NCBI RefSeq assembly: GCF_000379765.1
Contig: NZ_KB903430.1
Location: forward strand, 282,945 to 346,944
DNA from: Flexithrix dorotheae DSM 6795
GTDB taxonomy: Bacteria > Bacteroidota > Bacteroidia > Cytophagales > Flammeovirgaceae
Direction: 5' to 3'
Length of the DNA stretch: 64,000 nt
In this document: piece after piece, positions 44,531 through 53,300 of the stretch
How positions within the stretch are numbered: position 1 is the stretch's first letter
How the letters are laid out: each line of letters begins with the position of its first letter
Translations under genes and position numbers: made by a program
Notes under the pieces: model-generated
The model's database searches: none
Seen by the model: only the letters and a program-made list of their open reading frames with translations
Told to the model about the DNA's origin: nothing

Positions 44531-46198
44531 GTGCAAGAAAACAAAGAACTCCCACCAAAATATTATCTCACCTACTTCCAGGAGGTCATTTCATTCCTAC
44601 AGGAAAAAAGCGATCATCTTATTTCCGAACCTGAATTTGATTTTATTAGTCGCTTTGAGCAATTGCAGGAAAATGCGCAATGTTTGTATTTGAGGTTGAT
44701 GAACAGAAAAGGAATTTTCTTCCGTTTCGAAAAATTCAATTACCCTGAAATTAAAAATATACAAGAGGCACGCGATACCCTTTTCGCAAATGAATTTGCC
44801 AGCATTATTACCGAAGCACATGAGGATTACAAACTGGAAATCCTCAGGATTTTCAATAAAGGTGAGATAAACAAGATGCTTTCCATCACTGAAATTGAGC
44901 CAAAAAATTACAAATCATTAAGTAAAAATGAGCTACTGGAATTTGCTTTTAACGAACTTTCATTGTTGGATATCATAGAAGAGAGCCAACAGTTTGGACA
45001 GGTGATCAAACAAAATTTCATACAGGAAACCGAAATGCTGCTGTTTCTCTATTTTGGTTCGCTTCATGGAGAGATGACCAGTTTTGTAGTTAGAGATGTG
45101 GGAAACCTGAAATATGAATCTCTCAATCAGGATTTAATGACTTCTTATTTTAAGAACAGGAAGGAAGCTGAAGATAAATATGAAGTGAGTAAAACAGGAC
45201 AGTTTATTCGGTTGATGATGGAAGAAGCCCCACCGGAAGAAGTTTATGAATTTACCTTTAACTGGCTTTCTGATCATAAGGAAATCTCTGAACTGGCCAT
45301 GAACCGGTATAATAAGCTGGCAGCAAGGGTAGGAAGATGGCTGGAACAAAGAAAAATGTATAATGAGGCCATAAGTATTTATTCCTTCTCCCATGAACCA
45401 CCATGCAGGGAACGAAAAGTCCGCATTCTTTACAAACTGGAAAGGTTTGAAGAGGCACTGGATATCTGCCTGATCATTGATGAAAGCCCTTTTAATGCCG
45501 AGGAAAAATACTTCTCACTGGATTTCAAAAATAAAATTCTCAATAAAAAGTCGAAGAAAATTGCCACATTGGTTAAAAATGAAGCTGAAACCATTTTTGT
45601 TTCTGATATTTTTAAAAATAAAGTAGAACTTGGTGTATTGGATTATTTTGAAGAGCAAGGTAAAAATGGTTTCTTTTCAGAAAATCATTTGTGGAGAAAC
45701 TTATTTGGACTTATTCTTTGGGATGAGATTTTTGAAATGGACCAGGGACAACTTCACAATCCTTTTCAACGAGCTCCTTCCGATTTTTTCAAACCTACAT
45801 TTTTAAAAAATCGGAGACAAAAAATCAAAAAAAAACTAGCTATCCTTCAAAATCAGGATGAAGCTTTGGCCTTAATCACCCAAACCTTTAATGAAAAACT
45901 AGGAGTAGTTAACCCAATGGTTAGCTGGAATGATGACACCCTGGCGATCATCAAAGCCCTATTAAGCATAGTAAAAAAACAGGCCATTGAAGCTGTATTG
46001 TTAAAAATGGCTGAAAACTTAAAGGAAAATACAAGAGGATTTCCAGATCTTTTCATTTGGGACGATGCAGGTTATTCATTTATCGAAGTAAAATCTCCAA
46101 ATGATACACTTTCTTCCCAACAGCTTTACTGGCTGGAATTTTTTTCTGAGCAAAAAATAAAGGCAGGAGTATTAAATGTAAAATGGAAGAAATTCTAA
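44531..46198 (+). CDS. FAN1-like nuclease with VRR-NUC domain
   Basis: A 555-residue protein starting with GTG. The C-terminal VRR-NUC domain shows the PD-(D/E)xK site GFPDLFIW (Asp506) and SFIEVKSPNDTLSSQQLYWLEFF (Glu519, Lys521). The N-terminal part (YLTYFQEVISFLQEKSDHLISEPEFDFISRF, LYLRLMNRKGIFFRF) and the middle helical repeats match the bacterial FAN1 layout of about 550-560 residues. FAN1 is a structure-specific nuclease that acts on flap and interstrand-crosslink substrates. The gene appears isolated, with 176 bases upstream and about 790 bases downstream. Confidence 0.87.
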   Translation: MQENKELPPKYYLTYFQEVISFLQEKSDHLISEPEFDFISRFEQLQENAQCLYLRLMNRKGIFFRFEKFNYPEIKNIQEARDTLFANEFASIITEAHEDYKLEILRIFNKGEINKMLSITEIEPKNYKSLSKNELLEFAFNELSLLDIIEESQQFGQVIKQNFIQETEMLLFLYFGSLHGEMTSFVVRDVGNLKYESLNQDLMTSYFKNRKEAEDKYEVSKTGQFIRLMMEEAPPEEVYEFTFNWLSDHKEISELAMNRYNKLAARVGRWLEQRKMYNEAISIYSFSHEPPCRERKVRILYKLERFEEALDICLIIDESPFNAEEKYFSLDFKNKILNKKSKKIATLVKNEAETIFVSDIFKNKVELGVLDYFEEQGKNGFFSENHLWRNLFGLILWDEIFEMDQGQLHNPFQRAPSDFFKPTFLKNRRQKIKKKLAILQNQDEALALITQTFNEKLGVVNPMVSWNDDTLAIIKALLSIVKKQAIEAVLLKMAENLKENTRGFPDLFIWDDAGYSFIEVKSPNDTLSSQQLYWLEFFSEQKIKAGVLNVKWKKF

Positions 46199-46990
46199 CT
46201 TTTCCTCATTTTAAGGGTTACCTTTCTCTAATTCACGGATGAAAGAGTAAACCTAATAGCAAGGTTTTATCTACATGTTAACTAACAAAGCACATCAAAA
46301 CAACCAACTTTTTAATTTAAAATAGAAGATAAATTTAACTTATGAAACAAGTCCCAATCGAAAAAGCATTTTTTGGTTTATTCCAATTAGTTCAGCAGTA
46401 GAACCTGAACTCACCCATATTAAATTTTACAGATTTAATAGTGTAAGATTATGTTATAAAATGGTTGATCTTAAAAAGGTAAAAATTCAATAATCTGAAT
46501 TCTAAATATTTGTAAACACCAGGAATTACCTGAAACCTTCTCAAATTAAAAACTCGTAAACTGGAATAAGAATAACAGCAGCAAAGATCAAATCACTGAT
46601 ATTCAATATGTTATTCATATTTTGTTAAAAGTTCAAATTTAAACTATAAAATTAAAGAAGATAAATCAGGAAATGGGCTACATTTTTACAAGTTTCAAAA
46701 ACAATCAAATTCGCACCTTGGAAAGTATTAACAAAATAAGCCTTGGGAAACATTTGCAATGTAAGAATTAGATGATATTTTTACTTTTTTAATCAAATTA
46801 TTTGTAAATTCCCTATTCACAATTTAGAGAATTATCCTTACTTAATTTCTATTATCATTTAACAATTGTTCAGCCAGACAATAACTTGAATAACTATTAA
46901 TTTTAACTAATTTAATACTACTGATTGGTAATAAAACCTAAATAAATGTTGATTTTCGGTTAGGTAAAATTGCTTATTAATTTTTACATT
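46199..46990. other. Long non-coding gap before the surface-protein cluster
   Basis: About 790 AT-rich bases with no supportable frame on either strand, no hairpin with a T-run, and no recognised RNA. As the leader of a four-gene cluster it may contain regulatory sequence, but I cannot point to a specific site or a perfect TAnnTTTG box. Confidence 0.45.
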
Positions 46991-48112
46991 ATGAAAACAC
47001 TTATTTTGAAAAGGAACATTGTTATAAACTTAACTTTGGGTTGCATTTTAACGCTGGCATTCACACTGGAAACACTTGCTCAAAGTCCAATGCTTTTTCG
47101 CAATGACGGCAAAACTTTTGCGCTAAAGGAATTAGATTTCATGTCGCATGGAGTTGAATATATTAAGGAAAATGACCCTGTAGAAGCCAAAAACAGTTGT
47201 CTTAATTTTGATATATTATTGCTTATTTATCCATTAGGAACTTATCATTATTATTCCAAGCCTCAGGATAAATTGGTAAATGTTGAATATTCCAATAGTA
47301 GGAATAATAAGATAGATAAAATAATTACCCGTGATGAAAGGGTCATTCCTGCCAATATCCTGGGTACAAATGGTGGCTCATATCAATACACAGATTTGAA
47401 TACAGGGGAAGACGCTGTAATGAAACAAGATCAGGTATTAGCCATATTATTTAAGGATGGAAACTATAAATTCTTCTCTGACAAAGTTACAGTTGCTTCA
47501 GCACTCCAAAAAATCGCAGATCAAATAAATACATTTAATAATGCGATGGTGGGCACACAGGGAGGAAACCAGATTCCTACCATGCCAGAGGATAATCTGG
47601 AAGAAGAATTACCTGATTTTAACCGTCAACTTTTCAGAGATAAAGCGCTTTCAAAAACCAAGGAATTAGGCGACTATTTAAGCCTTATTTCCAATAAAAA
47701 CACAAAATTCCAAAAGGCAAACGAGGCTATAGATGCTGCTGTAAAGTTATTTTTGAATGAGGATGCCATTATGGAGGTATCTTCTGTAAACCGGAGTGAA
47801 GTACAGAAATATAAAATCAGAAAGTATTTTGAAAGACTCAAACTACTGAAATATTCTGAAATAAAAATTACCTGGTCAAATATTTCTTATGTGAGTAATA
47901 TAAAGAAGCATGAGGATGGTAACTATTATGGAATTGTAACTCTGGAACAAAAATTTGACGGATACAATTCCGATGGGCAGCTTGTCTATTCCGATGTAAC
48001 CAAAAAGAATATGACCGTAATCTTAAAAACCTATGATAAATATGTTGTGGGGAAAAAAGAAACACACTGGGATGTATATCTTGGTGACATCGGTGTAGTA
48101 GTAACAAAATAG
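46991..48112 (+). CDS. Exported protein of unknown function, first gene of the surface cluster
   Basis: Start taken at ATG 46991 (373 residues); the TTG seven codons earlier has no signal-peptide sense. Signal peptide through about residue 31 (NLTLGCILTLAFTLETLAQ). Two segments are recognisable. Around residues 88-150 (KIDKIITRDERVIPANILGTN, then KQDQVLAILFKDGNYKFF) is a small SH3-like motif common in Bacteroidota envelope proteins. The C-terminal 140 residues (ANEAIDAAVKLFLNEDAIMEV onwards to YGIVTLEQKFDGYNSDGQLVYSDVTKKNMTV) look NTF2-like. Function unknown. The next gene begins 18 bases after the stop. Confidence 0.7.
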   Translation: MKTLILKRNIVINLTLGCILTLAFTLETLAQSPMLFRNDGKTFALKELDFMSHGVEYIKENDPVEAKNSCLNFDILLLIYPLGTYHYYSKPQDKLVNVEYSNSRNNKIDKIITRDERVIPANILGTNGGSYQYTDLNTGEDAVMKQDQVLAILFKDGNYKFFSDKVTVASALQKIADQINTFNNAMVGTQGGNQIPTMPEDNLEEELPDFNRQLFRDKALSKTKELGDYLSLISNKNTKFQKANEAIDAAVKLFLNEDAIMEVSSVNRSEVQKYKIRKYFERLKLLKYSEIKITWSNISYVSNIKKHEDGNYYGIVTLEQKFDGYNSDGQLVYSDVTKKNMTVILKTYDKYVVGKKETHWDVYLGDIGVVVTK

Positions 48113-48130
48113 TTAACCAAACGACTTCTA

Positions 48131-48937
48131 ATGAAATTCCTTTTTGTAATATTTATTGGACTATTCGCAATTCCAGCTGTGGCCCAGATTGGCAATGGGC
48201 TGGATGAAGAAAGGTTTGCCTTTGAGGTAAAACAAATTGATGAATTTTTTGAAAGATTCAACAATTCTGATAAAACCTTAATTGCAACATATATAAAAGA
48301 AAATTTTAATGGGCATGAAGTTACCAGAGATGAATTGATAAACTCTCTTTTTAATATGCAGGATAATTCATGGAATAAGGATGAAAAAAATGAATTCATA
48401 GCTTTGGTTAATTCCAATCCTTATTTTCTTAGCTTTTATGATCCAAATTGGTTTGCGGAGCTTAATTGTACTGTCGATTATAAGGGGCAATCATATCCTC
48501 TGCAAATGATTATGAAGGTGGAATATTCACCTGAAACTGAATCAACCAAATGGGTTATTTCAGCTGTTAAGGGCGATTTCCTTGAACCTCCTTTTAGTAC
48601 AAATAAATCCAAATCACTAAACCCTGCAAGCCATGGTACAAACTTCATTTCACTTGACCGAGCGTTTATTGATACTTCGAACATCAGAAATTATGTCAGT
48701 AGCGATTTTCAGGCGGACCAACTATCTATATTCTTAAGCTTACTTCCATCAAAATCTCTTGTTTTCAAACAGGTAGACAAAATCACTTACCACTTTCTAC
48801 AAGTTAATGGATGGGTTTTTACCGTAGAAAATTTTGAGAGAAGAACTAAAAACTCAGGTTGGCTAATTAGTAAATTAAGAAAAATGGACGATTCGCAGAA
48901 AGAAAGCTACAAATTGAAAGCTTTAAATTTAAATTAA
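48131..48937 (+). CDS. Exported NTF2-like-pattern protein of unknown function
   Basis: A 268-residue protein with a signal peptide (MKFLFVIFIGLFAIPAVAQ). Residues about 28-145 begin with a long helix (FEVKQIDEFFERFNNSDKTLI) and end with strands (WFAELNCTVDYKGQSYPLQMIMKVEY, WVISAVKGDFL), an NTF2-like succession. The C-terminal half (GTNFISLDRAFIDTSNIRNYVSS, ITYHFLQVNGWVFTVENFERR) is a second domain I do not recognise. The next gene starts three bases after its stop, so the two are very probably cotranscribed and translationally linked. Confidence 0.65.
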   Translation: MKFLFVIFIGLFAIPAVAQIGNGLDEERFAFEVKQIDEFFERFNNSDKTLIATYIKENFNGHEVTRDELINSLFNMQDNSWNKDEKNEFIALVNSNPYFLSFYDPNWFAELNCTVDYKGQSYPLQMIMKVEYSPETESTKWVISAVKGDFLEPPFSTNKSKSLNPASHGTNFISLDRAFIDTSNIRNYVSSDFQADQLSIFLSLLPSKSLVFKQVDKITYHFLQVNGWVFTVENFERRTKNSGWLISKLRKMDDSQKESYKLKALNLN

Positions 48938-48940
48938 CCT

Positions 48941-50242
48941 GTGAAAAACTATATTTTTCTTTTCGCCATTGCCTTTTTTGCACCGTACTTTTCAGTTTTT
49001 AGTCAGGAACTTTCCGAAAGTGATCAGAAAGAAATAAAATTTCTGTCAGAGGGATTTGTAGGAGAGTTTGAATTACTATTAAATCTTCTGAACGACCCTG
49101 ATTTAGGAGAATACCAGAAGAAAGAGATTGCAGAAAACAGTTATAATCCTAAATCAGGAAACCGGATTTTCAAAGATGCTGATGTGATTATTGAGGACGA
49201 CATTGATCCCAATAATACAAGTTTTGAGAATGTAAAGGATTTAAAAGTAAAGAGGTATTTAAATGACTATGAACTCTTCTATGAAAAGAAAAGCGAAAAT
49301 TCAGTTGAATTCTCAGATATCACACTTTTCAGTGTAAAACAAGATGAATATGTTTATACTGAAGTTTATTTTAAAAGTAAATTTAACAGTAAACATAGGA
49401 TAAAAAACATTTCTTATACGCAAACTGAAAGGGTTGCTACGATAAAAGCAGAAAGAATCAATAATAAATGGGTTCCTTTAATTGTAAGTGTAGTCTTTTA
49501 TAATCCTGCCCTTCATATAAATGAGGAAATTAAAAAAATTCCTCTGGATATCCCCAAAAACATAATGGCTAATAAACAGGAAATCTATCAATTAGGGATT
49601 TCATGGACGCCTATTGCCAATAAAGTGGATTCAATTACTTATGAGGTTTATATGAACGATAAGTTAATTGGAGTAACAGGAAATGAATTTTTTGATATTT
49701 CTGATCTTGAAGCAGACTCTGAATACCGTTTTCACATTATAGCCAAGGAGGAAAAAACTGGTCGTGTATCTGAAAAAAGTGACATTACACCTATTAAAAC
49801 CCTACCTAAACCTCTGGTTCAGAGCTATTCTTTTACAGAAATAAAAGGGAAATATGTAAAAGGGAAAAGTTACAATATTACCTGGGCAAATAGCCTAAGT
49901 GGAATTGGAAGTAAATTAGAAATTTTACAAAACGGAAGGCTTGTCAATACCATTTCCAATAATGATCCGGATGGATCTTTCAGTTGGAGTCCGGATTTAT
50001 ATAATGCAGGCACCGGCTACCAGTTTAGAGTAAGTGATCCTCAGGATTCTAGAAACAAGGCTATCAGTAAGGAATTTAAAATATCCAGAAAAGTACCTTT
50101 ATGGTTAAAAGTTGCTCCTGTAATTGTGGCGGGTGCCGTTGTTGGAGTTTTGGTAGCTGGAGATTCCGGTGATGGTGATAAAAAGGATGAACCAGGAGGA
50201 AACACTGGAAATTCCATTTTGGCTGAGCCTGGGAAGCCTTAA
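48941..50242 (+). CDS. Exported protein with FN3 and Kre9-like domains and a C-terminal membrane segment
   Basis: Start GTG at 48941, 433 residues. A signal peptide (MKNYIFLFAIAFFAPYFSVFSQ) precedes an alpha/beta region to about residue 200 (LLNLLNDPDLGEYQKKEIAENS, VKRYLNDYELFYEKKSENSVEFSDITLF) that again looks NTF2-like. Residues about 213-290 read as a fibronectin type III domain (ISWTPIANKVDSITYEVYMND, FDISDLEADSEYRFHIIA). Residues about 295-385 resemble a Kre9/KNH-type sandwich (GKYVKGKSYNITWANSL, GSFSWSPDLYNAGTGYQFRVSD). A hydrophobic helix (LWLKVAPVIVAGAVVGVLVAG) and a short acidic, proline-ending tail follow. Function unknown. Confidence 0.65.
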   Translation: MKNYIFLFAIAFFAPYFSVFSQELSESDQKEIKFLSEGFVGEFELLLNLLNDPDLGEYQKKEIAENSYNPKSGNRIFKDADVIIEDDIDPNNTSFENVKDLKVKRYLNDYELFYEKKSENSVEFSDITLFSVKQDEYVYTEVYFKSKFNSKHRIKNISYTQTERVATIKAERINNKWVPLIVSVVFYNPALHINEEIKKIPLDIPKNIMANKQEIYQLGISWTPIANKVDSITYEVYMNDKLIGVTGNEFFDISDLEADSEYRFHIIAKEEKTGRVSEKSDITPIKTLPKPLVQSYSFTEIKGKYVKGKSYNITWANSLSGIGSKLEILQNGRLVNTISNNDPDGSFSWSPDLYNAGTGYQFRVSDPQDSRNKAISKEFKISRKVPLWLKVAPVIVAGAVVGVLVAGDSGDGDKKDEPGGNTGNSILAEPGKP

Positions 50243-50319
50243 TATATATCCATATCAATTCAGCAAATCTTTCGGCCAATTAAAGCCATACGAATAGCAT
50301 TTTACAAACAACTGAAACT

Positions 50320-53300
50320 ATGAAAAAGAGTTTACAAATAGTATTGATATTCTTCATTACTATTCCCACTGTTTATGGGCAATTAAAATTAGTGGATAAG
50401 GTCACAGATGGAGACCTTACTTTACCTCATTCAGCTGCTGTTAGCCCAGATAATAATTACATTTATGTAGCATCATTTGAAGGTTTTATTAATATTTATA
50501 AAAAAGAACCCTCAGGTGAATTAAGCTTTGTAGATGCATTTAAAGACAAAGATAAACTTAATGGCGCAAACTCATTAATTGTCTCTCCTGATGGTAATTT
50601 TTTATATGCCTGTGCTGTAAATACTGGTAATGTTGATGGAAAATTAGTCCTTTTTGATATCAATAAAACAGATGGAAAAATTACTTACAAGGACATCATT
50701 GAAAATATTCATGAACCAAACTCTCTCCACTTTAGCCAGGATAAGGATGGGAAATATTTGATTTTAGTAGAAGTAAAAGGCAATAATATTTTGATTTATG
50801 AAAGAGATCTAAGTTCTGGTAAACTATCCATTAAAAATACTATAGGTGGATTTAAATTTCCAAGAGAATTAATTATTTCCCCTGACGATAAACATTTATA
50901 CGTAACTGAAGCTGGAAATAAATCTGTTACCCTGGTTAACAAAAACGCAGATTGGTCTGCTGCTAGTTTTGTAAAACGTTATGATGCAGGAGGTAATGAT
51001 GCTTCCAGTGATCAGCTGGGCCCATTCGGAGTGGATATTTCTAAGGATGGAAAATTTGTATTTGTTGGTAATAGAAATGATTTTTCTCTTTTATCTTATA
51101 GTAGAAGCCCTTCATCTGGTGAATTAATTCAAAAGGATATAGTTGAACACAAAACAAACGATAATTTAGATAGGATTAGAAAAGTATTGGTCTCTCCGAT
51201 AAGCAATCAAAATTTTGTATATGTTTCAGCAGAATCAAGTAATCGGGTTTCAGTTTATACTTATGATGATAATGGAAATTTTTCCCTGGAACAAGTGGTA
51301 ATACAAACCATGAATCGACCAATTGACATGGCCATCTCCTCTGATAATAAATATTTATATACATGTGCATTTTCCGAAGGAGCTTTATTTGTTTTTGCCA
51401 TACCTGAACCCCTGGTAAATGACCCTTCCGTTTCATCCATTACTCCCAATCAGGGTACAATCGGGACAGAAGTTACCATTTCAGGAGAATATTTTGGGAC
51501 AGATAAGGGAAAAGTCAGTTTTGGGAATATAATTATCGAAGGAAATGCCATTACAGAATGGACCAGAACTTCAATAAAGACTTCTGTTCCTGCAGGAATA
51601 AGTGGAAGTGTGGAGGTGAAAATCATTACTTCTGATAGTAAAGAAGCAGTTGCTCCTGAGAAATTCAAAGTGATTTCTGCAATTAATGAAATAGTAAACC
51701 CCGCTGCCAAGATTGGAGATGAGGTTACCATTTCGGGTTCGGGGTTTGGTTCTGCCGGACAGGTAAACGTTGGTTCAGTCACAGTTTCCTCTGATCAGGA
51801 CGGTGTAGTGTGGAGCCAGACTTCTATTAAGCTAAAAGTGCCTGATGGATTAAGCAGTAATGTAAGTGTTACTGTGGAAGTTGACGGGAATAAAAGCGCT
51901 GGTAAAACATTAGCAATCATTCCGGAGATTACTAACCTTGATAAAACCAGTGGTTTACCAGGTAATGAGGTCACTTTAACCGGAAACGGTTTTGGAAGTA
52001 CTCAGGGAAGTAGTGTGGTAAAATTCGGTTCACGGACCGCCTTGATAAAATCTGGCAGTTGGTCACAAAAAGAAATTGTGGCCATTGTTCCAATCAATTT
52101 GGAAGGAGAAGTTGATGTTTCTGTAAAAGTAGGAAATCAGACTGGGGTTTTCCCCACTAAATTTAAAGTCACGTTATCCCCATCAATTTCGGATTTTGAC
52201 CCAAAATCGGGAAGCCCGGGATCAAAATTTACAGTAAGCGGTAATAATTTTGGTATTTTAAATGGAGAATTATTGTTTGGATCTTTAAATGCATCAATTG
52301 AAACCTGGACAAATACTTCAATTTCAGGAATTATTCCCAATGAAGCTTTTGGGGATCAGCCTATTACTGTAAAGACTACTAGTGGGCTCTCAGCAAATTC
52401 GGGAGCAGTTCTTTATTCAGTAATCCCGCTAATTGATGAAGGTAATTCCGAATTAGAAGATAAAATTGGGGATGATGTCACCATTGTAGGAAAAGGATTT
52501 GGAAATACCACAGGTATTGTATCATTTGGAAATTCTCCTGCCACCATTAATAATTGGAGTAATACTTCTATAAATGTAACTGTACCTACTGGCATTCACA
52601 ATGATGTGAGCTTAAAAGTAGAAGCCTCAAATGCAAAATCAGATGCGGTTACTTTTGGTGTAGTTCCCGAAATTACCGGTATTAAACCTGCTGAGGTCCA
52701 TGAGGGGCAACAAGTTTCTGTAGAGGGTAGTGGATTTGGACCGGTTGCAGAACAGGGACAGTTACAATTAGCCGGATCTAATATTACCCCAAACTCCTGG
52801 GCGGATAATAACATTTCATTTACTGTTCCGGAAGGGACCACACTAGGCAATATTGAGATAAAGGTTATTAGTAATAATGGTAAGGAAGATGCAAATGCTG
52901 ATTTAAAAATCATCGCGAAACCTGTTACAGGTCCTGAAATCACCGCTATCGATCCAGGAAAAGGCAAAAATGGTTCCCTTGTAAAAATTATGGGGAAACG
53001 ATTTGGAACTGATAAAGCTACTGTAAAAGTTTCTTTTGGGGAAACCGAGGCAAATATTGAAAATATAACTGATAATGAAATCCAGGTTAAAATACCCGAG
53101 AATATAAGTGGGAATATAGAAGTTACTGTAGAAAAAGGTGGAGAATCGAGTAAAGGGGCATTTTCAATTATTCCAACAATAAATAGTCTGAATTTATTGA
53201 AAGGGAAACCTGGAGATATGGTAATTGTTAGCGGAAAAGCTTTTGGACCAGCTGCAGGAAGCAATGGATTTGTTAAATTTGGAGATTCAAATGCCGAAAT

